This document shows positions 46,953-57,067 of a stretch of 64,000 nt of DNA, piece after piece (positions within the stretch are counted from its first letter, which is position 1; each line of letters begins with the position of its first letter). Both the position numbers and the translations under genes were made by a program. Origin of the DNA: Caprella mutica (taxonomy: Eukaryota > Arthropoda > Malacostraca > Amphipoda > Caprellidae). The DNA lies in contig CANNZV010000519.1 of assembly GCA_947561585.1 (NCBI GenBank), positions 203,287 through 267,286 of the forward strand, given 5' to 3'. The notes under the pieces are model-generated. The model saw only the letters and a program-made list of their open reading frames with translations. It did no database searches and had not been told where the DNA came from.

Positions 46953-49030
46953 GTGCAGGGATTGAAAATACTCTCATGGGATAGAAGATGTTGTAGAGGG
47001 GATAGAAGTTGTGGTACAGGGGATAGGAGATGTGGTACAGGGGATAGAAGAAGTGGTACAGGGGATAGAAGATGTTATACAGGGGATAGAAGATGTTGTA
47101 GAGGGGATAGAAGTTGTGGTACAGGGGATAGGAGATGTGGTACAGGGGATAGAAGAGTGGTACAGGGGATAGAAGAGTGGTACAGGGGATAGAAGATGTT
47201 ATACAGGGGATAGAAGATGTTATACAGGGGATAGAAGATATTGTACAGGGGATAGAAGATATTGTACAGGGGATAGAAGATGTTATACAGGGGATAGAAG
47301 ATGTTATACAGGGGATAGAAGATATTGTACAGGGGATAGAAGATGTTGTACAGGGGATAGAAGATATTGTACAGGGGATAGAAGATATTGTACATTGTAC
47401 AGGGGATAGAAGATGTTGTACAGGGGATAGAAGATGTTGTACAGGTGTTAGAAGATGTTGTACAGGTGATAGAAGATGTTGTACAGGGGATAGAAGATGT
47501 TGTACAGGGAATAGAAGATGTTGTACAGGTGATAGAAGATGTTGTACAGGTGATAGAAGATGTTATACAGGGGATAGAAGATATTGTACAGGGGATAGAA
47601 GATATTGTACAGGGGATAGAAGATGTTATACAGGGGATAGAAGATGTTATACAGGGGATAGAAGATATTGTACAGGTGATAGAAGATGTTGTACAGGGGA
47701 TAGAAGATATTGTACAGGGGATAGAAGATATTGTACAGGGGATAGAAGATGTTGTACAGGTGATAGAAGATGTTGTACAGGTGATAGAAGATGTTGTACA
47801 GGGGATAGAAGATGTTGTACAGGTGATAGAAGATGTTGTACAGGTGATAGAAGATGTTGTACAGGGGATAGAAGATGTTGTACAGGGAATAGAAGATGTT
47901 GTACAGGTGATAGAAGATGTTGTGCAGGTGATAGAAGATGTTGTACAGGTGATAGAAGATGTTATACAGGGGATAGAAGATATTGTACAGGGGATAGAAG
48001 ATGTTGTACAGGTGATAGAAGATGTTGTACAGGTGATAGAAGATGTTGTACAGGGGATAGAAGATGTTGTACAGGGAATAGAAGATGTTGTACAGGGAAT
48101 AGAAGATGTTGTACAGGTGATAGAAGATGTTGTGCAGGTGATAGAAGATGTTGTACAGGTGATAGAAGATGTTATACAGGGGATAGAAGATATTGTACAG
48201 GGGATAGAAGATGTTGTACAGGGGATAGAAGAGGTTATACAGGGGATAGAAGATGTTGTACAGATGATAGAAGATGTTGTTCAGGTGATAGAAGATGTTG
48301 TACAGGGGATAGAAGATGTTTTACAGGGGATAGCATATGTTGTACAGGTGATAGAAGATGTTGTACAGGTGATAGAAGATGTTGTACAGGGGATAGAAGA
48401 TGTTGTACAGGTGATAGATGATGTTGTACAGGTGATATAAGATGTTGTACAGGTGATAGAAGATGTTGTACAGGTGATAGAAGATGTTGTACAGGGGATA
48501 GAAGATGTTGTACAGGGAATAGAAGATGTTGTACAGGTGATAGAAGATGTTTTACAGGTGATAGAAGATGTTGTACAGGGGATATAAGATGTTGTACAGG
48601 TGATAGAAGATGTTATACAGGGGATAGAAGATGTTGTACAGGTGATAGAAGATGTTGTTCAGGTGATAGAAGATGTTGTACAGGGGATAGAAGATGTTGT
48701 ACAGAGGATAGAAGATGTGGTACATGGGATAGAAGATGTTGTACAGATGATAGAAGATGTTATACAGGGGATAGAAGATGTTGTACAGGGGGATAGAAGA
48801 TGTTGTACAGATGATAGAAGATGTTATACAGGGGATAGAAGATGTTGTACAGGGGATAGAAGATGTTGTACAGGGGATAGAAGATGTTGTACAGGTGATA
48901 GAAGATGTTGTACAGGGGATAGAAGATGTTGTACAGAGGATAGAAGATGTGGTACATGGGATAGAAGATGTTGTACAGATGATAGAAGATGTTATACAGA
49001 TGATAGAAGATGTTGTACAGGTGATAGAAA
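46953..49030. repeat. 21-bp satellite, about 99 units
   Basis: GGGATAGAAGATGTTGTACA with one more G repeats every 21 bp, with GTGATAG, GGAATAG and ATTGTACAG variants. Frames of 414 and 350 codons (CTGDRRC, GIEDVVQ) come from a period divisible by 3. The 49040-49480 flank is AT-rich and empty. Confidence 0.92.
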
Positions 49031-49481
49031 GGGATATATTATTTTTTATCATTAAAGTGATTTACTGCTGAAGTTATTATTTAAATCATATAGTAATTTA
49101 TATCGAGTAATAGAAAATTATAGTTGAAACAAAGTTTATTTCGTTTAAAACACTAATAATACCTATATGTTATATATTTTAATAAGAAAAACAATTAATT
49201 GATTATTTAACATAAATTAACATCAGTAACTTATTATAACGTTTATATAAATTATTTATCAATTTATTAACAAGTTATTTAAAAATATTGATTCTTTCTA
49301 CAAAATTTAAAGCTGTAACATTTATTTATCAACTAATTAGTTATTTATATTAGTTAGCCTCAATTATCAAAGTCATAGAAAATATTATTCATAGAAAATA
49401 TTATGAGGTTGTTTTAGGGTAGACTGTGGCATATTACCATTTGAAAAATAACTGCTATATCTAATGATTTAAATTAAAATA

Positions 49482-49654
49482 GGGTGAGTTCCGAGTTATC
49501 GGACGGGTTTACATTTGCGATCATATAAGCATTTTTTTATTTAATATCAATTTTTATTGGGTCCCTGATCCACTAATTAAGATATTTATTATTAAATATT
49601 TATTTTTTATATGCCCGAAGATGTGGTACAGACCGATAATTCGTAACTTATCCT
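49482..49654. mobile_element. MITE family M1 (copy 17)
   Basis: GGGTGAGTTCCGAGTTATCG faces CCGATAATTCGTAACTTATC. The core is replaced by GGGTCCCTGATCC-type sequence. Confidence 0.85.
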
Positions 49655-50088
49655 AACACTCGTTATATATAAAGTGCAAAGCAGATATAATTATTTTGTC
49701 CTAAATTTATTTGCGATTTTTTAAGAAAAATATCAAAACAATTTTTCTATTCAATTAATAAACAAATTACTCAAAATAGTGACGAAAATGCTGTATAAAA
49801 TTGTATCTAAAATCTACTAGAAACACGAATAAACATAATTAATTTTATAAAAGAAATTCTAGTTTCAGCTGTGGTGATTTTAATGAATTTATTATCATTC
49901 TTCAACACTCTGCGCCATGATTAAATTAACATGAAAAAAAAGAGAGAATTGCTATAATATTCTTGTAATATAAAAGTGAAGAAACTATATTAAACAATAA
50001 AAAACCTTTTTTTTCAGAAATATGAAAATGACAATAATTGTGTTCTAATAAATGTAAGTGTACACATGTGTTTATCAGGTCGTCTAAG

Positions 50089-50293
50089 GGTCCATATTAT
50101 AGTAGCAGTTTCACAGCCGCGTTTTCACTGCCCTGCTTACGCCTCTTCAATTAATCACGGTTAAATGAATGGAAAGCAAATTTGCACACTATACTAGCTT
50201 TCTACCGCCTTACATTCATTTAACCGTGATTAATTGAAGGAGCGGAAACAGGGCAGTGAAAACGCGGCGGTGAAACTGCTAGTATAGTATGGG
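50089..50293. mobile_element. Palindromic MITE, complete relative of the one at 1-165
   Basis: AGTTTCACAGCCGCGTTTTC and CTTCAATTAATCACGG face CCGTGATTAATTGAAGGAGC and GAAAACGCGGCGGTGAAACT. It runs from about GGGTCCATATTATAGTAGCA to AGTATAGTATGGGCATAA. The window's best copy of this family. Confidence 0.88.
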
Positions 50294-50376
50294 CATAAGA
50301 AAAATATCTCAAAAACCTTGCCCAAAATACATCACTAAATTTTAGTCTGAACCATATATTATTTTCAATATAGGTA

Positions 50377-50583
50377 GGGTAATTTACAAGTTATCGGTCG
50401 GTTTCACTTCTTCGGTCATAAAAGAAAAACAATATAATAATAATAATTATTTAATTTTTATTATAATTGGTATCCATGATACCTGCAGGTATCATGGATA
50501 CCAATACAATAAATGATGATTAATATTTACCTTTTTATTATGATCGAAAATGTGGAACAGTTCGATAACTGGGAACCTACCCT
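50377..50583. mobile_element. MITE family M1 (copy 18), complete
   Basis: GGGTAATTTACAAGTTATCG faces CGATAACTGGGAACCTACCC, with the exact core GGTATCCATGATACC TGCA GGTATCATGGATACC. Confidence 0.9.
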
Positions 50584-50826
50584 AATATGTATTTATGTAT
50601 CTTTTTTCCTATAATTCTTCTATAAATATTATACCGTATTATAGTACAGGGGAATGGTAGTAAATCAATATTTTTGACGATGAAGAATAAGTCGGTCACG
50701 TAGTCACAGCCTGTGAGGGGAAATGCACAAAAAGGAGATAAAACCAATAAATATTCATTGTAGCACCGTCTGTTGTACGTCAGTCACTGTACGTCAGTCA
50801 CTGTACGTAGCCAATCAATCATATTA

Positions 50827-50925
50827 GGGTAAGTTATGGAATACCAGACACTTCCACATCTGCGAACTGATATTAGAAGAAAAATAAAGTAATTATTATG
50901 TGCCTATAATTCGTAACTTGTCATG
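50827..50925. mobile_element. MITE family M1 (copy 19), internally deleted
   Basis: GGGTAAGTTATGGAATACCA and CTTCCACATCTGCG are followed after only about 50 bp by CTATAATTCGTAACTTGTC. Much of the right arm is missing. Confidence 0.6.
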
Positions 50926-51044
50926 TGTTGTCCTCGATGTAAATAAATATATAGTTTTTATTTAGATTTTAAAATGAAATATAATAAATTTGAAAATAAT
51001 ATTATTATTAAATATAATTCCATTGTTTAATAAGGTTGAATAAT

Positions 51045-51420
51045 TCCCCCCCCCCTGTCAGGTCATAAACAAATATGAAGTGTACAGTACAACAAACTAG
51101 AGGATGTAACAAACTAAATCACGGCCATTTATGTTCCGATTTTCAAAATAATCTTCATTTGACTATTTTTACCCCCAAAAATGATTCCTGGATAATAACA
51201 TATCGTCCCACAAAATTTCAGGCAATTTGGTTGAATACTTTTTGAGTTATAAATGACCTTGACCTTTGACCGGATCGCTCCCAAAATCTAATCAAATGGT
51301 TCATAGATAATGACAAATAGTTACATCAAATTCCAAGCCATTTGGTAGAACACTTATTGAGTTATAAATGACCTTGACCTTTGACCGGATCGCTCCTAAA
51401 ATTTTACAAGAACAAATAGT
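51045..51420 (+). repeat. AACAAACTAG module followed by dispersed repeat D (copy 3)
   Basis: 51045-51150 carries a C-run, CAGTACAACAAACTAGAGGA and CACGGCCATTTATG, matching part of 36360-36500. 51165-51420 has two modules of TTTCAGGCAATTTGGTTGAA, GACCTTGACCTTTGACCGG and CTCCCAAAATCTAATCAAAT. Confidence 0.75.
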
Positions 51421-51554
51421 AAAAAAAGTTAGGATGTGAAACACTACGTTTATATTATAAATTATGTGTGTTTATAAATAAATAAAACAAGCAAGAACTT
51501 ATTCTTAGTTATATTGAATATGCTCTTACTAATTTAGCATTATAAGGAAAATCA

Positions 51555-53930
51555 TCAGTTATTTCTTGATGAAGCAGATGGAATCATTCTGTCATTTTCT
51601 TCGGTGAAGTCAAATTTCCTGCAAACAGAGTCAAACCCGCTACTTTGTTCTACCTAACTAGATAGTAATTCATTCGATGTTGTAGAAGATAAACTGTCAT
51701 TACTAGAACCAGAAGTTGTTATGTCATCATCTAAAATTTCGATGGAAAGTTTAGCATTGTTCTGCATGGAAGATGAATCAGTGAAATCACTGCCGTTGTT
51801 AGTTACCGTTGAACAACATTGACAATATTCCGCTGATTGAGTAGAACTAGGAGAATCAAGATGGCGGATGGAAGAGGAGAGTTCATTTCTTCCAATTGAG
51901 TTACGAGAAACAGATGTTGGTAGTTATGAACTGATGGAAGAAACAGAGAATGATAATTCGTTACTTGACCGAGGCTGATCAGCGGAAAATTCTGTAAGCA
52001 ACAAATTATTAGAAGTGATTGAATTTGTCGCTTAACTAATGTCGGAAGATGATTCTCCAGAGGCCAAGTACGGAGTAGTGGACAAAGGACTGTCATTGGA
52101 GAAGGATATTTCAGATGTAGAAATAAGAGTACTGGGTGGAGGATTGGTGCCGACAGGTAAAGTTTCAGAAAGTGAAGAATGGTTTCTTGAAGAGGATATT
52201 CTTATAGTAGAAGAACTGCTCAAGTATGAAGCAGGGGTGTTAGAAGTTGCTGTTCCAGATGTGGAAAGATGACCTTTTGATGCTTAACTAATATTAGATT
52301 ATTAGCTGATAGATGAAGGACAAGTACTGGAAGATGATGTGCCCAAACTCGACGAATGGCTACTTGATGATGGACGGGTACTGGAAGATGATGTAGATTG
52401 ATTAGAAGAACGGCTACTGGATGATGGACTGGTACTGGAAGATGATGTAGATTGATTAGAAGAACGGCTACTGGATGATGGACTGGTACTGGAAGATGAT
52501 GTAGATTGATTAGAAAAACGGCTACTGGATGATGGGCGGGTGCTGGAAGATGATGTAGATTGATTAGAAGAACGGCTACTGGATGATGGACTGGTACTTG
52601 AAGATGATTTAGATTGATTAGAAGAGCGGCTACTGGATGATGGAGTGGTACTGGAAGATGATGTAGATTGATAAGAAGAGCGGCTACTGGATGATGGACG
52701 GGTGCTGGAAGATGATGTAGATTGATTAGAAGAACGGCTACTGGATGATGGACGAGTGCTGGAAGATGATGTAGCTTGATTAGACGAACGACTACCGGAT
52801 GATGGACGGGTACTGGAAGATGATGTAGATTGATTATAAGAACGGCTACTGGATGATGGACGGGTACTGGAAGATGATGTAGATTGATTAGAAGAGCGGC
52901 TACTGGATGATGGACGGGTGCTGGAAGATGATGTAGATTGATTAGAAGAACGGCTACTGGATGATGGACGGGTGCTGGAAGATGATGCAGATTGATTAGA
53001 AGAGCGGCTACTGGATGATGGATGGGTGCTGGAAGATGATGTAGATTGATTAGAAGAGCGGCTACTGGATGATGGACGGGTACTGGAAGATGATGCAGAT
53101 TGATTAGAAGAGCGGCTACTGGATGATGGACGGGTGCTGGAAGATGATGTAGATTGATTCGTAGAACGGCTACTAGATGAAGGACGGGTGCTGGAAGATG
53201 ATGTGCCTTCATTTGTAGAATGGTTACTGGATGAAGGACGGGTGCTGGAAGATGATGTTCCTTCATTTGAAGAACGGCTACTGGATGAAGTACAAACACC
53301 AGATGGAGATGAAGGAAGAATGATGTAGTTAGATGTTGTTTCAGGGGTCAAAGAATGGCTACTGGAGACTGGCTTAGTGCTGTCTTCTTTTGCAGGTAGA
53401 GTGCTTGAAATAGGTGTAATATTACTCTTTGAAGATGCTGATGATGAGCAGGAGCAGATATTTGGTGGTACAAAAGCTCTTGAACTCAGGTGATTCACAA
53501 AAGAGGTTTCAGAAGTAATCGACTGCAATATTTATTCAGAAGACATCTCATTTAACTTTGAGGAAGACTTCACTTTTTCATCATCTGAAGATGTTGATGG
53601 TTAAGAGCAGGCAGATGTTTAATCCACTTGATCATCATTGTCCGTAGGTTCATTTATTTCGAATTTATAGAAAGAGGCTTCGACATTAACCTGATAATTG
53701 CAAGCTGGTGCTACTTCTTCACAACAGTTTTCAGTTGTGCTGCTGCTGTATTAACACTGATTCTTCTTTTTCTTGCCGAACAACTTCTCCTTCAAATGTT
53801 TTCTGTGGTATCCTTTGCACGGATTTTGAAGCGAGCTTGAGCTGCTCGAAGATTTTGATGAACTCAAACATTTCTTTTACACGCACTTTTTGCCAAGTTG
53901 AACCTCCTCAACAGCACCGCATTTATTTCC
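51555..53930 (-). pseudogene. Ser-rich repeat gene with in-frame TAA/TAG only
   Basis: On the minus strand one reading frame stays protein-like from about 53760 to a TGA at 51557-51555. Parts in order: a Cys-containing acidic segment (EEVAPACNYQVN), a Ser/Thr-rich segment, about 19 copies of an 18-residue (54-bp) repeat SSSSTRPSSSSRSSNQST at 52330-53280, then unique Ser-rich sequence and a tail with SGFDSVCRKFDFTEEND. The frame is interrupted by nine stops, all TAA or TAG: TAG at 51654; TAA at 51924, 52032, 52284, 52299, 52302, 53532, 53601 and 53619 (leftmost base). There is no internal TGA and no frameshift in this span. Further upstream a second frame (KVRVKEMFEFIKIFEQLKL) looks coding at 53925-53745, implying a frameshift or intron. 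It resembles a mucin- or linker-like low-complexity protein; no domain is recognised. A decayed gene is the conservative call. Confidence 0.6.
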
Positions 53931-53959
53931 TCTCAATACGCAGGCGCTGGGATTAGTTT

Positions 53960-54900
53960 CCTAATTTGGGTTTCCTGTATTTCTCTCCATATTTTCTTAA
54001 TCAATTGTAGAAATTATTAACTTGAGTTTTCTTTTTGAAATTTGGATGTAATTCTTTTGATAATTTCTTTGTTGAAGCTTCTTTTCAGTAGGTTCGTAGT
54101 ATGACTACCGACTGAATTGCGTCAAGTTTAGTTTTTATATCTTTAGAATTGGCTCAGTACGTAGAATTGATACGAGATTTCTGAATTTTGGAAATTTCAA
54201 ATTAAATAGAAAAAAATATTTTTTGAATTAAATAATGAAAAATTCAATGAACTTCGAATAGAAATTAATAATTTTGTCAATTTATAATTATTTGAAAGTA
54301 CCGAAATATTTCTATTTTAGTGATTTGTTAATAACAAGATATTTAAATAAAATATAATATCAATGATAAATAAAATTTGATTGAGTCCATTTTGGAGGGG
54401 CTCGATTTAGATAAATGGTGAGGGGTGGGTGGATTGGGGAGAATCATAGAGTTATGATAAACTACTCTAGAGAGAGGAAGTGTTGCAGCGATTGAAGGAC
54501 GCTAAGGAAGACGGTGTAAAACCTTATTTTGTTTCAGTTATACCTATCATTTCTCCATTAAATATTTTTTCATTTACATCATTTCTCCATTAAACTGACG
54601 CTAGATTGCCAGTCACGTGACCCAAAAATAAGGATTTTAGCGTCCCGCAAGACGCGATATTATTTTGGCCACTGACTCACCACTTGGGGAGAACTCATTT
54701 GACTCTGAGCTTTCAGTTTTTGGCTATGATTTTTAGCATATTATTTCTATTATTATATATTAATGTTTCTTGCAGTTCAAAGCTTATACTCCTCAACTAT
54801 TAATTCTTAGATTTTCTGTTCTTTTTATAGTTCCTCTTCATTTTCCTCTTTCATCACTAGGTTCAATCACAGTGCCTCTACTAGTCGTACTTATATTATA
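53960..54900. other. AT-rich intergenic stretch
   Basis: No supported gene or repeat. A GTGAGGGGTGGGTGG tract is near 54418. Confidence 0.5.
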
Positions 54901-54973
54901 ATAATGATTATTTAATTATTCTTTCTTTTATGATCGAAAAAGTAAAACCGACTGACAATTCGTAACTTACCTT
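54900..54973. mobile_element. MITE family M1 (copy 20), right end only
   Basis: TTTTATGATCGAAAAAGTAA and GACAATTCGTAACTTACC are the family's right arm; no left arm is found. Confidence 0.6.
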
Positions 54974-55057
54974 AAACATTATTGGATGTTGTTAGAAATT
55001 ATTTTTCCGGTCAAATGATTAAGCATTATTTCCTAATTCACGGAACGGGGAATTTTC

Positions 55058-55402
55058 ATGATTGGGCACGTTGTACACAGGTATGGCTTTTCAGATAAAA
55101 ATTCAAGAAAATGGTGGCAGTTACCTAGTTGGGTGACTTGGGTCTCATATAATAGTGATTTTTTATTGAATACAACATTTGTACAATATAAAAAAGAAAG
55201 AAAAGATATTGAGGCCTATAAGAAATTTCTAATTGAAACATTGAACTTTGCTCGCCCGCTTGGGCAATTGCACACTGCACAGTTAAGTAGCTATTTGATT
55301 GTCAATTTTATATCAAAACGGCAAAACCTAAGTCACTATATAGAGTTTAAATTTCATATCTCGGTACCGTATTATGTATCTTGTCACTCAGACTCCCAGT
55401 GA
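55058..55402 (+). CDS. Unassigned 114-codon open frame
   Basis: ATG at 55058 opens a frame with balanced composition: a Trp-rich segment (RKWWQLPSWVTWVSYNS), a Lys/Glu-rich helix (YKKERKDIEAYKKFL) and a TLNFARPLGQLHTAQ stretch. The stop lies at the very edge of the MITE at 55407, so the true 3' end may have been replaced by that insertion. No family is recognised. It may be an exon, since CACTGCACAG precedes the last third, or a decayed fragment. It lies 1.7 kb upstream of TRIT1 on the same strand. Confidence 0.3.
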   Translation: MIGHVVHRYGFSDKNSRKWWQLPSWVTWVSYNSDFLLNTTFVQYKKERKDIEAYKKFLIETLNFARPLGQLHTAQLSSYLIVNFISKRQNLSHYIEFKFHISVPYYVSCHSDSQ

Positions 55403-55406
55403 CAGA

Positions 55407-55643
55407 CCAGTCTGTATTTTGTGCATAAAATTCCACTGACTTTTTGATAAAGCTAAAAAAATCCACCATAAATTTCCAGTAATTTGGCTGATCCACCAAC
55501 ATTTTATCCATTTTCCCACTGAAAATTAATGGTAATATAGGAATAAATAGCTAAAAATCCACCGACTTTGCTAGAATATTATTTTTAAGGGGAAAAAATT
55601 CCACCGACATGTCGGTGGAATTTACCATGAAATACAGACTGGG
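55407..55643. mobile_element. MITE M8a with CCACCGAC arms
   Basis: CCAGTCTGTATTTTGTGCAT faces ACCATGAAATACAGACTGG. Arms repeat TCCACTGAC / TCCACCGACATGTCGGTGGA. The core AAATTAATGGTAATATAGGA is shared with the next two elements. Confidence 0.78.
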
Positions 55644-55689
55644 TGACAGACTGACAGTCAGATTCTCAAATTCTTTGTTGCATGAATTG

Positions 55690-55961
55690 CCAGTCTGCAG
55701 AATGTGTCTCTTCTCCCGCAGAGACTTCATTTGAGAGAGAGCTACCTACTCTCTGACTCTCAGCAGCAGATTCAGAATCTCCCAGACTCCCGCAGCTAAA
55801 TTAATGGTAACATAGGAATTAATTCAAAATCTCCCGCAGCTAAATTAATGGTAACATAGGAATTAATTCAAAATCTCCCGCAGAGATCTCCAATTTCTAA
55901 AATTTCATTCAAAAACTCCTGCAGAGAGTCTTGGAGAAATGTTCCATATTATGCAGACTGG
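55690..55961. mobile_element. MITE M8b with CTCCCGCAG arms
   Basis: CCAGTCTGCAGAATGTG faces ATATTATGCAGACTGG. Arms repeat TCTCCCGCAGAGA; the core AAATTAATGGTAACATAGGA (with ATTAATTC) is tandemly doubled at about 55797 and 55839. Same outer ends as M8a but different arm words. Confidence 0.75.
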
Positions 55962-55969
55962 AGCATGAC

Positions 55970-56100
55970 ACAGCATGTGTATCTTTTGAGACTATTTTAT
56001 AAGTGATTTACTTGTTATTAACTTATTTACAGGTTTTTCAACTCAGTCCAGCTCTGAGCTCTCAAAAGTTTATTTCTTCTAAATAACATAGGTAGGTATG
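55970..56100 (+). repeat. Duplicated segment, unit 1
   Basis: GCATGTGTATCTTTTGAGAC, AGTGATTTACTTGTTATTAA and TTTACAGGTTTTTCAACTCA match 56660-56760 closely. The two copies are about 690 bp apart. Confidence 0.75.
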
Positions 56101-56250
56101 CTGATAATATTATTAATATACTCTCTTTTACAGTTAGCTTACCAAGTGTTTGTCTACTGAAAATAAAAGGCTTGAAAAGTTGGAATAAAGTTAACCCTTC
56201 AGTGAATTTATCAGTAAAAAACTTTTAATCTTGTTCTTGTATAATAAGTT

Positions 56251-56803
56251 ACATTTCCATGATTTCCACCATGTTTTGAAGTGTGGCAGGAAAGTCGCCA
56301 GTTTAGTGAGAAAATGGATCCAGGTCGCCACATTTAAGATACTTTAATTGAGAGATTTGAGTTCCTACTTCCTAGTGAAGATTTTATACTTGGAAACATC
56401 CTTATGCAGTTATGCTTCATGCCTGATGCATGTTTACCATGTTTCAGAGGCTGGAAAATTGTAAGCCAATTTTTGAGCCAAAATTTCACAAACAATCTGA
56501 GCCAAGCCAATTTGGCTCATTTTTTGAAGATTTCAAGCCAAAATTAACAAGGGAACATAGGAATTAATTTAGAATTTGAAGCCAATTAGACACATATCTA
56601 GGATTTTACCATTTTAAATCTAAGCCAATTATTTGGCTTTAACTGACATACTCTTATACATGGCATGTGTATCTCTTTAGACTATTTAAGGAGTGATTTA
56701 CTTCACTTGTTAATTACAGGTTTTCCAACTCATTTAATCCCTCAAAAGTCGCCAATATACTGGCGACTTTGTCCATACTTTAAAACATGGCATTTCCATG
56801 GTT
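56251..56803. mobile_element. MITE M9 (GTCGCCA arms) hosting nested M10 (AGCCAA arms)
   Basis: Outer arms: ACATTTCCATGATTTCCACC, ATGTTTTGAAGTGTGGC and AAAGTCGCCAGT face ACTGGCGACTTTGTCCATAC and AAAACATGGCATTTCCATGG. Inside, 56440-56650 is a second palindrome with words AAGCCAATTTTTGAGCC and GAGCCAAGCCAATTTGGCTC, and its core GGGAACATAGGAATTAATTT resembles that of M8a/b. Confidence 0.7.
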
Positions 56804-56890
56804 TATTGATTGATCAATTTGGTTATTCTAATAATTTTAATTCTTTTTTTTATAAATTGTAGTTACTTCAATAGAATAGGTAGTTGATTT
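56660..56890 (+). repeat. Duplicated segment, unit 2
   Basis: GGCATGTGTATCTCTTTAGA, GAGTGATTTACTTCACTTGT and ATTACAGGTTTTCCAACTCA repeat 55970-56075. It overlaps the right arm of M9, which inserted in or near this copy. 56890-57060 is AT-rich leader to TRIT1 with no clear promoter motif. Confidence 0.72.
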
Positions 56891-57067
56891 TTGGCTGTAA
56901 TATCTAATCTTTATTTTACAGAATAATTGACTACATCAAAGCTCACATTACTTGGTAATCCTAGCTACATATCATCAAATTTAGTGTATAAACTAAAAGA
57001 AGTAGCTTTGTGTTAATTGAGTTGTATAATTCTAATTTACCTCAGAATATCATCCAGGACCTTCTCT

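Noticed and set aside
47177..48440. 414- and 350-codon proteins (CTGDRRC, GIEDVVQ)
   Set aside because: 21-bp satellite translated in two frames.
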